Assembly: GCA_022695795.1 (NCBI GenBank) | Contig: MU404171.1 | Location: 39,545-103,544, forward strand | Length of the DNA: 64,000 nt | Origin: Biscogniauxia marginata | Taxonomy: Eukaryota; Ascomycota; Sordariomycetes; Xylariales; Xylariaceae | Reading direction: 5' to 3' | Shown: piece by piece, positions 54,628-64,000 of the stretch | Numbering within the stretch: the stretch's first letter is position 1 | Layout: every line of letters begins with the position of its first letter | Made by a program: the position numbers and the translations under genes | Notes under the pieces: model-generated | Told to the model about the DNA's origin: nothing | The model's database searches: none | The model's input: the letters and a program-made list of their open reading frames with translations, nothing else

Positions 54628-56382
54628 ATGTTTCCGTCCAAGGTCCCCCGAGTCTTTGTCTTGGCTAGCCTCCTTGTCTTCTTCCTAGTCACCTATACTC
54701 CCTTCTACATTTACCACCGTGGTCCGCACGCCTTCCCAGCGGCCGATTCGCAGGTCGCCGCTTTCACCGAGCCAGCGCCAACGCCAACGCCCACGCCAAC
54801 TCCAGTGCCGACACCAGCGCCAGAGCCCGCGCCGGCGCCCCTCCAAGATGACGCTGCTCCGACACCCACCGTCCCGGTCCCCAACACTGGATACCCGCCC
54901 GTGATGGTCCCGGCCGGGGGGGACGGACCCGACGCACCTGGCGAGCCTGATGAGCCCGCCGGGCCCGACCAATTGTCCGGTGAAGTCCCGGAAACGCAGC
55001 AATCTGAGCCCGGCGCGCCCGAGATGGCCGACGAGTCGCAGGTGGAGGGATCCCAAAACCAACATGTCTTGTTGCAGCCAGATCCGAAAGATTGTCCCGG
55101 CGATCTGGAGTTCCTCGCACGCGCTAGTGTTCGGCTGGAGTTGACGCCGAGGTTGCGGTACACGCGCCGTCGCATCCAGCCTGTCTTCTCGAGCCAAGTC
55201 GACAGGGACGAGGTCGTCAATATATCGGAGCCCATTTTCATGAACGAGGTCGAAGTCGACCTCTGGGATTGCTGGGATGTCCCGGTGCCTGAGTCGCCGC
55301 CCATCTCGCTCCACGTCCCCAAGCCTTATCCCCAGACAACTTTCACATACCTAACCTTTGGCGTCGCTACCAACTACGGTCGCCTAAGAGATTCCATCCC
55401 TGAATTTGCCCATTGGATGTCGGGCACCGGTGCTAAGCTAGTCGCCGTCCTGACAGACGCGAGCCAGAAGCCGGGCAACGAGCTGCAGCTATTGGAGCAA
55501 GAATTCGAGGACGCCGGCATCAACGCGACTCTTGTGAAGCCGATCGATGAGGCCTTCACTACCTCGCAAAACCACTTCACCGTGCTCATCGACATGATTA
55601 AATACGGCAGCCAGGACACGCAATGGTACGGTCTGCTGGATGACGACACGTTTTTCCCGAGCTTGAAGCCGCTTTCGGACGCCCTTGCGACGGTAGACCA
55701 CCGGTCGGACGCCTACGTCGGGACCCTCTCTGAAGATTTCACGGCCGTTCGAAACTTCGGTTTTATGGCGTTCGGCGGTGCTGGTGCCTACCTATCCCCG
55801 TCACTCGCCAGGAAGCTTGGTGATCAAGCTTCCAAATGCATCGCCGAAGCGACCAGCCCGGAAGGCGACATCATCATCCGGGACTGTGTCTACACTAATT
55901 CGAAGGCGAAACTGACCATCCTCCCAGGCCTGTACCAGCAGGATATGAAGCATGACGTCAGCGGTTTTTTCGAAGGCGGGCTGAGGCCCTTGAATCTGCA
56001 TCATTGGAAAAGCTGGTACTTTGAGCCCGTCGAAAAGATGGCCAAGGCGGCCGACTTCTGTGGCGATTGCTTTCTCCAACGGTGGCGCTTCGGCACTGAC
56101 ACGGTTCTTTCTAACGGCTTCTCAATTGCAACCTATCGGGACGGGCTTGAAACGGTCGATCTACAGTCCGTGGAAGGGACATGGGAGAGGGCCGATAGGG
56201 ACTACGACTTTAGCATTGGCCCGCTCCGCCGGCCCTATACACCAGAGCAGAAGCGGAGCTACAGACTGAAAGACGTGGAGGTCACGAGCAAAGGTGATCT
56301 GAGACAGTTGTACATCTTACCGGGAAATCCAGACGTGGGCGAGCTGGACGAGGTTGTAGAATTAATATGGGAAAATCACTAG
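54628..56382 (+). CDS. Type II membrane glycosyltransferase, fringe/GT31-like
   Basis: 584 residues without introns. A short cytosolic N-terminus and one signal anchor (VFVLASLLVFFLVTYTPFYI, about 9-28) place it in the Golgi. A Pro/Thr/Ala repeat (PTPTPTPTPVPTPAPEPAPA, about 50-70) and an acidic Pro-rich stalk follow to about 160. The catalytic part begins with FTYLTFGVATNYGRL (about 240), has the metal-binding triple Asp in WYGLLDDDTFF (333-342), then FGFMAFGGAGAYLSP, a Cys-containing DCVYTNSK, LPGLYQQDMKHDVSGFFE and HHWKSWYF. This layout matches fungal fringe-like (DUF604/GT31-type) enzymes, which transfer a sugar to a glycan in the lumen. The ATG at 54628 is used because the frame upstream has no ATG. 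The sugar specificity cannot be read from sequence. Confidence 0.85.
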   Translation: MFPSKVPRVFVLASLLVFFLVTYTPFYIYHRGPHAFPAADSQVAAFTEPAPTPTPTPTPVPTPAPEPAPAPLQDDAAPTPTVPVPNTGYPPVMVPAGGDGPDAPGEPDEPAGPDQLSGEVPETQQSEPGAPEMADESQVEGSQNQHVLLQPDPKDCPGDLEFLARASVRLELTPRLRYTRRRIQPVFSSQVDRDEVVNISEPIFMNEVEVDLWDCWDVPVPESPPISLHVPKPYPQTTFTYLTFGVATNYGRLRDSIPEFAHWMSGTGAKLVAVLTDASQKPGNELQLLEQEFEDAGINATLVKPIDEAFTTSQNHFTVLIDMIKYGSQDTQWYGLLDDDTFFPSLKPLSDALATVDHRSDAYVGTLSEDFTAVRNFGFMAFGGAGAYLSPSLARKLGDQASKCIAEATSPEGDIIIRDCVYTNSKAKLTILPGLYQQDMKHDVSGFFEGGLRPLNLHHWKSWYFEPVEKMAKAADFCGDCFLQRWRFGTDTVLSNGFSIATYRDGLETVDLQSVEGTWERADRDYDFSIGPLRRPYTPEQKRSYRLKDVEVTSKGDLRQLYILPGNPDVGELDEVVELIWENH

Positions 56383-58507
56383 GCTACGGGCCCTTGGGTT
56401 GCATTACGGCTGATGAGGTGTGAATGCAAGTGATGAGAATAAGTCTTAGAGGCGAAGGTTATTGCATAACTAGCTGATTACTGTTGGTTCTGGAGTTCCA
56501 TGGCATCGGGCATCTGTTTATACCCTTTATATATTTTTATGTTCCAACTGCTGACCGCCACTGTCCCGTGATAATCGCATCCAGCTGGTGCCTTTGCTGA
56601 TTATTATGCGGGCGTGAAAACCATATCTTGAGGGTATCTCGGGGTAATCTCATTACCTTCCCTGCCTGGGGGTACATTATTTAGTCGACTTAGCCTAGTC
56701 TTCTCGTGGCCTCCTTACTCCTAGTAGGAAGCGTTAGGCTTGACAAGTCTAGGATGTGGTAGTCTTTGTGTCGTGAACATGCGTGTCTGGCGTGTTGTGG
56801 CGTTTCTTTCCGCTGCGATGGTCAGCTTGGCCCATCCCTTCTATTATACTCCAGCACATAGAATCGATGGCTCAACGACAACCTCCACGCCAGATAACCC
56901 CCAAACTTCCTGCAGGAACGAAACCGAAACGCATATATACAGAGGCAAGTGCTTTAATACATGTCCCGGGTCTGCCTTGTTAAGTGTTCCTATACTACTA
57001 CTACTACTACTACTACTACTAACTACGGCTCATAGCTGTAAACCATGATAGCGTCGACGGGACCATATTCTTCCTATACACGAGAGTAACCCCTCGATTA
57101 TAACCCATACGAGTATCTGATTCTAGGTGGCACCGCTAGCCACACCCGGTCCCTTCGAACGCTTCTTCTTTTCCTCAAAGGTGTGGCGAAAGATGGTGAC
57201 CTCTAACGGGCAAACGCACCTAATAGGCGCCTAGGCCGAGGCCAACTGGGACAGGGACGACACACAGACGCGCAAGACGACAGCAACTTGGACCGTCGTT
57301 GTTGTCTTGATAAAAAAAAATTTGTCCGTGTCGATGTGAATAATGCCAGCAGGGCGTGGGAGAAGAAGTTCTTGTGTAGAATGGCTTACCTCGAGGGTGG
57401 TGGTGATAAGACAGGTTGCGAACTCGGATAACAATAGGGGGGTTTGAATTAACTTTTTACCTAGAGAATTGATTATATGATTTATTTATTTTAAAACATG
57501 TTTACAAAAAAAATTTTTTTACTTTTTTTATAAAAAAAAAAAAAAATTTTCACAGCGAGATTTGGTGTGATTCATGATTTCTCTAAGAATGTCGATTTCA
57601 TAAAGGGGGGGGGGGGGAGGGGATGGTGGAGAAGTGGAAAAGTCTAGTGTTATGTATTGAACTAACAAGATTAGCAGACTGGGAATAAATATTATAGTCT
57701 GCCTTGAATAATGTTGCCCCCCCCCCCCCCCCGGACCGCCGAGACGGATATCGATGGGCCGGGCCGTCGCCGTCGCCGTCGCCGTCTTCTTGGAGCCGCC
57801 CCTCCCCCCGGGTCACGATGTTCGGATGATTAGCACGGAGAGAACATCTGAGTTCTAGATTAAGCGCTGTGCGAGTAGGAACCAGGCTGGCAGTTTGCCT
57901 CCGCCGTAAATGGTAAATGATGAGGTCGAAGATGGAGTCATAACGGCCGTAATGCCGACGGAATAGTCAAATAGAGCGAAACGAGGTGCTTGTCACGTCT
58001 TGGGCAATTTTAATACAATTTACTTCTTACTTGCACGCGCGATGCGAGGCTAGCAGAGAACTGAGAGAATAGGCTTGAAAAAAACAGCATACTTGTTTTG
58101 ACTGGGATTTTCATTTTGCCAACGCAACACCATCACCAAGCTTAACCGTGGTGTAATAGCTATATATCTAATACTTGGTATCGAGCATAAGCGTGGACTT
58201 CAGCCAAACGATGGGGGGGGAGGGTTTCAGTCCCCGAGGGTGGAAAATAAGAAGGCATAATCTACCATCCATTGCGTAAATCGGAGGAATTACATGTTGC
58301 TCGTATTAACTTTTAAGAGAGACTAATAGGCTAGATATATATATATATATATATACCAGCATAGCATATGCGCTACGTGTTTTGAGACTTGCAGCAAGTT
58401 AACGGCAAAAACCGTTTACTTGAGAATTCTCTCCCGACATCCCGAATGGCCTAAACTACCTACCTAGGTTTAGGTAGTAGTAAACGGTCAAGTTTCCCCA
58501 AGCCTCA
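56383..58507. other. Spacer with homopolymers and simple repeats
   Basis: Between a plus-strand and a minus-strand gene 3' end. Apart from the doubtful small frame at 56779 no gene is supported. It contains (CTA)n near 56993-57020, an AT-rich patch with poly-A/T at 57470-57550, poly-G at 57605-57616, poly-C at 57717-57732, GCCGTC repeats at 57765-57785 and (AT)n at 58337-58356. Confidence 0.5.
56779..57048 (+). CDS. Doubtful small secreted-like protein
   Basis: An 89-codon frame starts MRVWRVVAFLSAAMVSLAHP, which resembles a signal peptide cleaved after SLA. The rest has four cysteines (SCRNET, GKCFNTCPG, HSCKP) and a leucine run that is simply the translation of the (CTA)n repeat. It may be a small secreted protein or a chance frame in a repeat-bearing spacer; no family is recognised and transcription is unknown. 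Confidence 0.22.
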   Translation: MRVWRVVAFLSAAMVSLAHPFYYTPAHRIDGSTTTSTPDNPQTSCRNETETHIYRGKCFNTCPGSALLSVPILLLLLLLLLTTAHSCKP

Positions 58508-59563
58508 TTAATACTCATCGACGATCTCATTCTCGATATTCCTGTTCTTCATGAAGTGCTCAAATTGCTTGTCTACAGATAAAGAAAAACAAGCATGTGA
58601 TTAGTTATTGCATCCTCGATGAGATATGAGATATGGGAGAGAGAGAGAGAGAGAGAGAGAGGAACTGAAAATGGCACCCCCAAAAATTGACTTACAGCTG
58701 AGTTTCCCCTCGCCGTCGACGCTGTTGATCAGCTGCTCGACTTCCGAGTCGCTGACAGGATCCCCGAGCTGCGACATCAACTGCCGGAACTGGCTCGTGG
58801 TAATGGAGCCGTGTAGCGAGGGTTCGAACTGCTTCCACGCTTCGGCGTAGTCCGTTTCGCTGCCGTCGTCGCTGCGGGGTGGGTACGGCTGGCCCGTCAT
58901 CATCGTGATGAATTCTGCCCCTTTGTCAGTAATTTATCTTTCCCCCCTTCTTAAACCCCCCCGGGAGAGATTTTTCGGGAGTTTTGGTTGTGAACGCAAC
59001 CATAATTCTGGGTTCACGGGCACGTCCCCCCCCCCCCCTTTAGTGGCATAGAGTAGGTAGTCTCACCGTTGAAGTTGATGCTCCCATCGCCGTCCAGGTC
59101 CACTTCCCTGATAATCTGCTCCACCTCGGCCGCCGTAGGCACCTTGCCGGGGCTTTGAGACATCACTTTGGCGAATTCCTCAACCGTGATGTTACCTGAA
59201 TTCGAGAGAAATCAGCATGGGGGGTTAAGTAATGCGCGATACGAATGAGAACTCGGAAATGACCCCACCCTCGGCCGGGGGAGAGGTGGGATTCCAGGTA
59301 TCATTTTTTTGAGATTGATGTGTCACTTACCGCCTTTATCGACATCCTTGAACGGTGTCAGAGTCAGCGTGCTCTGTTTTTTTTTTTTTTTTTTTTTTTT
59401 CTTTTGTTGCCATTCGCAAGGACGGCATGCGCTGTTTTACTTACGTATGAGTCAAAAAGGTCTTTGAAGACTTGAATCTCTTCTCTTGAAAGTACTCTGG
59501 CCTAGGGCAACCTAGCTCAACAAACTGGACTTCTTGCAAGAATGTTATTCTCTCGCTTACCAT
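58508..59563 (-). CDS. Calmodulin-like EF-hand protein
   Basis: A calcium sensor related to calmodulin. Predicted minus-strand exons are 59561-59563, 59445-59501, 59331-59346, 59067-59195, 58696-58914 and 58508-58572, giving 162 residues. The ATG is alone in exon 1 and exon 3 is only 16 bp. EF-hand 1 loop is DVDKGGNITVEE and loop 2 DLDGDGSINFNE, both with acidic residues at positions 1, 3 and 12. The third repeat (EPSLHGSITTSQ) and fourth (SVDGEGKLSYKQ) lack key acidic ligands, so only the N-lobe is likely to bind calcium. It differs too much from calmodulin to be the essential CaM gene. Acceptors were chosen to restore EF-hand spacing. For exon 3 an alternative CAG acceptor would add nine residues in frame. 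Confidence 0.85.
58637..58661. repeat. (GA)n microsatellite in an intron
   Basis: A GA dinucleotide run inside the last intron of the calmodulin-like gene (58573-58695). On the coding strand it is a CT-rich stretch. Confidence 0.85.
59377..59400. repeat. 24-base poly-T in an intron
   Basis: Homopolymer within the second intron (59347-59444) of the calmodulin-like gene; it reads poly-A on the coding strand. Confidence 0.9.
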
Positions 59564-60271
59564 GACGACTCCTCTTAATCGGGTATAAAACGCGAAATCA
59601 AACGGTATCGAGAATTTGTTTGCTGGCTTTCATAAAAGAACATAAATTGGGGAAAAGTTGAGATCTGGAAGCTGGGTAGGGCGGAAAGCCGGTGGAGGCA
59701 ATATATAGTAAGTAGGAACGTATGCACTAGCAAGTCAGGAGTTGTACTATCGACGGCCCCCCCTGGGGGTTTTGGCGCCTTTACTATGAAACATGAAACG
59801 ATGTTTCGTCACAGGCCAAGGGCCCTTCGCAACATGTATGATCGACGCATCAACTAGGTATCAAGTCGAGGAGTGCGGTGTAGCTCGCCTATTCAACTGA
59901 AATAACTGACAGGTACACTGCCTGCTGTATTGTCTTCATCACTTGACTTGAAAACAGAACACCGTGTTTTAGGTTTTCCGACAACAATTCATTTGCTCAT
60001 TCACTACATATAGCTCTAGGCCTAGCAACTTTTTCCCCCTCCCATGGTCCTAAGTAGATCCAGTGTGCTTCCACTCTGGTGTATTAGGTCCGAATGAATC
60101 CTGGAAAGAGGGAGAAACAATGAAAGGGTATCCTGCTGAGAAGAGGCTCTCATGGCTAGTCCAGCATCGATTCACCTTGCTATTCATTTAGTCAAGGATA
60201 CCCATCCTAGGAATATTCAGCCCGCCGCTACATTCAGCAAGGGAGAGCGGGCAATGAGCTGAGGCTGGGGA
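59564..60271. other. Promoter of the calmodulin-like gene and 3' region of mdm20
   Basis: About 700 bp between two minus-strand genes. No coding frame is supported. gggtataaaacg at 59580-59592 is close to the calmodulin-like start codon and is a possible leader element, though on the wrong strand for a TATA box. Confidence 0.4.
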
Positions 60272-63200
60272 TCAATCAAATTTGATTGCGCCCCAGCCTC
60301 GTAAGTTCTCCCTCCATGAATCGGTGATATTCATAGTCCAATCCTCAATGTGGGTTTGGGGTATGAACTTCTGCAGACCTTCGGCGACCTGCTCTTTGAG
60401 GAGATTGTGTGGGTTGTATACGGTACCCCAACCAGCGAAGGTCCAGTCCTCTAGCCGGTCCATCCATCCCGAGGTGTTGAGCCGTTCATTCAGCAGTTTA
60501 ATGCGAGACTTGATCTGCCCTTCTGACTCCGTAGCAGCCACTGTCATCTTCTTAAGGTCTGATGCCAGCCATGTGCTGTTGTTAGAGCCGCGAGACTTAT
60601 CGACGACCTTGATCCTATCGAAAGCAGCTGTAAGGTATAGAGCCGTGTGCTTCACGACCAGAGCCGACTCACGGAGCATGCCCATAGCATGCAAAGCAGT
60701 CATTCCTTGGAAGGTATGGATCTTAGACGGGAAATGTGCAGGAAGGGTGAGAAACTCCCGTGCCTGGTTCCCTAAATCTTCTAGCACCTGCTTGATACGC
60801 AACTTGACTGCGTCTCGAGTTTCACCGGTGGCTTGGGCCGTGATGCCATGTTCAAGAACGACCTTGATGATATCCGCGAGCTGCCATACGATTCTAAAGT
60901 ACCAGTATTCGGGACCAGTCAGAACGAGCTCGAGGGCATTGTTCGCGAAGAATAGACCCATATCCTCTCGAATTTTGTGGCAGACTGATATAGTATGTTG
61001 CCAGCCTGACAGGATTGCCTGGCTAGACTTGGTCGGCTTGTAGTCTTTGGTCTGTACAGGGCACACGATGTCGACAAAGCGTTCGGCAAGTATAGACAGC
61101 TGACTACGGTCATTCTAAAATCAGAGTCAGCATATTGTTCATCAGCAGTGGTGGCGGAACGGACCGTGGGAAGAGGCCCGTAGCTGATCATCTCCTGGAG
61201 GGGTTCGGACCCTGCTGCTGCCAATACTGGCAAATACCCGTAGTCCGTGGGGTCATTCAACTGATGTTCAATAGTATAGTTGCCTTACAAAGTTAGCCAG
61301 ATATGTTCTGTGTAAGTATGAATTGTGAATAAACTTACCGATTAGGGGCTCATCCTCGATGGCCCTCTCGCATTTACCGCTTCTCATCCGCAAACCCCGT
61401 CGCTCTTCAACTACAGCCATCACTATGGTACAGCTACGAGCCAGTCTATCAACAAAATGAACCTCATCGATGAAACTACCGTAGTTTTCGTTCTCGATAG
61501 CATTTGTTAGTGCACTCGGGAGATGGCGTCTCACTGCGTTGCTAAAGTAAGTCTTGATGGGGCCCACAGGAGTGCGGCTTAACCCCTGGTTGAAGTCTCC
61601 AGGAGAAATCGTCGACAGGCGATCGAAAAAAAGCGAGGCTAGTGAATTAAGGATCGCATTTTTAATGTCGAAACCATCCCAGAGACTTTTGGCTCGGGAT
61701 GCGCATCCCATTAGAAGGTAAAGCTTGACGAGCAATAGACGAAGAGCGTTGTTTGTAGGCTTAATGGCGACGTAATACTCTGTCCAGAGGACTGCCTGCA
61801 GGAATAGCTGGAGGTCGGTATTGAATAGCGGTGAATTTGTTTTCGGATTCCATGACTTGTCGCCAACTCCTGAAAGTTTTAAGAGGCATGTTGAACCGAT
61901 CATTGTCAGGTTCGCTAGCGGATCCTCCTGTCCAGTCTCCTTTACTCTTAGAATATCTTCATCCTGCACCGCCGAGCTGAAGCTATCCAGAGCGTTCAGC
62001 AGAATTGATTTAACACAAGCCATACAATCAGGACCTTGCGTCTGACCATGGCAAAATTCGCACAACTCGCCGTATTTTACGGACGTTGCTTGAAGATATC
62101 GTATCTTCAATCTCATGGAGAGCAGTACTAGACGCTTCAGCTTGTCCGTATCCTACCAGCTGTTAGTATGTTCTGCTATTTTCTGTTTGGGGGAGACACA
62201 CATCAGTGCTATTGTTTTTAAGCAACCCAAGAAACTCAGCAAGCTGACTCTGGCTGAGTTCAGCGATCATTGGTTTCACACTGCGGAAGCAGGCTGGATC
62301 TGTGCAATGCCTCTCCACATGCTTGGCAAGATGTACAACTCTTGTACTGAAGCCCGCATCTGCAGGCCCCCGAGTTGCTCTCGAGTCCCTTGCAAATACA
62401 ATCTTGAGCTCTAGAAGGTCGCGATTCTTTTGGAAAACGCCCCTCGCACCTTCTAGTGGCTCCAAGGCTCGGATTATCTTGTTGACTAACTTGCTTACTT
62501 TCTTGAGTTCACTAATGTACGTTAGCGTATGGTAATCTCTGAGTAGTAAAATTATCGGGGTAGCCTCACGATTTGCTGTCTGGTTGATGTTTAGCGGCAG
62601 AGACCATGCATACCCATAAGGGCATTTCACAAGACGCGGCAAGGTAACGCTGCTCCTTGACGCTTCGTCCATCCTTGACCCGTTGGATAGCTTGAGATAT
62701 CTTTGCCTTGGCCGCTTCTTCGCCTGCGTCATTCTGACTGGCTTCGATTGCAGATGTTTCCTTTCGGCAGATATCAATAGATACCTCTAGGATATGTCTT
62801 CCAATCCGCAGAACCTCATCCCATGCCTCGCATACCTGCTCTAGATAATTTAAAGTGAAATGGTATGTTCGAGTAAAGCCCAATTCAAGGAATGTTAGCG
62901 GACTGGTCTGAGGCTGGCTCAAGCATTCCGCATTTTCCAATCGGGTGTAATTGGCGAGGCGAATATCTAGCCACATCAAGAGTTCTTCCTCGGCAATGAT
63001 GGCACGATGAGGTTGGCCCTGACTATTTACAGCCTAACGACCGAGGTTAACAGACTCCGTCCAAGCTTTTACCCATCCCACGGCTTCTTACCGGTACACG
63101 AAGCTTCAAGGCCTTGTCGGCGTGGGCTTTTGCAAGATTTGAAAAAAGCTTCTGAGTATTTTCGGCAATGCCACTAGATTGCTGTTCCGCGGGTAAGCCG

Positions 63201-63651
63201 TGTATCGATTTAGAGGAAGGGGGCTTTTAAATACAGAGAAAAGAAAGGTAGTGAGGATATTTCGAAAAAGGAATTTGCGTTCCTTCACAAAATTCTTGTC
63301 CATGGATGCCGCAATCTATTGCTCAATATTAGTATAGTATATTCTAAGAACTTGTGTGTAGTGTGACCATACCTCTTGGGCGTGCTTCCAATCCAGATTC
63401 CAAATGCAGGCATCAAAACAGCGAAGGCCCAATGCGTGGTCTTTGGGCGAAGCCCTGACCATCCTAGAACGAAGAGCTCCAAAGTTGTCGGTATAGTTGG
63501 TTTGAGTTTCAGAGCATGCGAATTCATAGAGATCCAAAGAATCAATATCCTCAGTGATTTTGGACTCCTTCAGTAATTTTTCGATTTCCACCAGCCCGGC
63601 GGAGCGGTCTACAATGTTGTCACCCTGGCATTTCGCGGCGATCTCGATGGC
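60272..63651 (-). CDS. mdm20: NatB N-acetyltransferase auxiliary subunit Mdm20/NAA25 (5' end missing)
   Basis: Non-catalytic TPR-rich partner of Nat3/NAA20; NatB acetylates proteins starting Met-Asp, Met-Glu, Met-Asn or Met-Gln, including actin and tropomyosin. Nine predicted minus-strand exons: 63373-63651, 63235-63315, 63092-63181, 62631-63033, 62202-62575, 61339-62152, 61165-61283 and 60272-61114 are supported by phase and splice consensus, with at least one more 5' exon unplaced. Family landmarks: DIDSLDLYEFAC and ASPKDHALGLRCFDACIWNLDW near the N-terminus, MDKNFVKERKFLFRNILTTFLFS, EEELLMWLDIRLANY, a Cys-rich segment (CEFCHGQTQGPDCMAC), the hallmark NNALRLLLVKLYLLMGCASRAKSLW, YFSNAVRRHLPSALTNAIENENYGSF, and YNPHNLLKEQ at the C-terminus. 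The acceptor at 63652 requires an upstream exon encoding the first TPR; nothing convincing lies at 63655-64000, so the start may be outside the window. Confidence 0.82.
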
Positions 63652-64000
63652 CTATTTAATAAAAATGTTAGCCTCTAGTATTGTATTTGAGCTAATGGTA
63701 AAAATCTTGTTAGGCGATTGGAATTGCCCTTGACGATTCAGAACGAAGAGCACCATGTGTCCAGTGGAAGTAGTATATAGACAGGTGTTTAAAGATATGT
63801 TTCACCCTGTTAGGATGAAATAAACTGAAAGAAGTCAGGAGAACCTTGAGAAACTTGTGATAGGTTACGGGACATATTGACACCCAGGCTTTGGAATTAC
63901 AGCTGAGGAAGCACATCTCTATTTGTGACTCTTGAAACTGCGCATGTCCCGAGTGCCAACCCAGGTATTCCAGATGACCCAGAGAGCTGAAAGCAAAGCT

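Overview
The window comes from a filamentous ascomycete (Pezizomycotina, probably a Sordariomycete). The evidence is short introns of 48-152 bp with GTANGT-type donors and CTNA(C/T) branch sites, conserved fungal genes (Δ12 oleate desaturase, CCT2, eIF3b, Mdm20), and an extremely A+T-rich repeat block whose mutations look like RIP (repeat-induced point mutation): C survives mainly in CpG, CpA/TpG is depleted, and stops replace Gln/Trp/Arg codons. No telomere repeat, rRNA, tRNA or CRISPR array was recognised.

Region 1-22,010 is a transposon graveyard with no intact gene. A 14.9-kb interval (931-15850), bounded by 175-bp LTRs and a CTTTA target duplication, is an LTR retrotransposon. It was split by a second one: a minus-strand Ty3/gypsy chromovirus (3643-11151) with 460-bp LTRs, a GTAAT duplication, a polypurine tract, and decayed RT, integrase and chromodomain. 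To the right lie a complete but RIP-killed Fot1/pogo DNA transposon (16308-18143), a 364-bp solo LTR related to the chromovirus (18572-18935) that largely escaped RIP, a second ~2-kb TIR element (19470-21483) and MITE-like palindromes. One MITE relative lies far away among the genes (36768-37402).

Region 22,010-64,000 is gene-bearing and of ordinary composition. In order it holds: a long Ser/Pro-rich protein of unknown function (+); a 1487-bp TIR element with a 5-bp target duplication and two non-RIPed inserts; Δ12 fatty acid desaturase (+); a 1201-residue disordered protein with four short repeats resembling SUMO-interacting motifs (-); CCT2 (-) and eIF3b (+) divergently transcribed from a shared 1.15-kb spacer; a TBC-domain protein (+); a GT90 glycosyltransferase (+); a type II membrane fringe/GT31-like glycosyltransferase (+); a calmodulin-like EF-hand protein (-); and most of the NatB auxiliary subunit Mdm20/NAA25 (-), whose 5' end is not resolved and may lie outside the window.

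The genes do not form a pathway cluster. They are mostly housekeeping functions (protein synthesis, folding and N-terminal acetylation; lipid desaturation; Golgi glycosylation; vesicle traffic; calcium signalling). Exon structures were worked out by eye from reading frame, splice consensus and family alignment, so most exon ends are predictions. Two genes (CCT2 and the calmodulin-like gene) carry an intron directly after the ATG.
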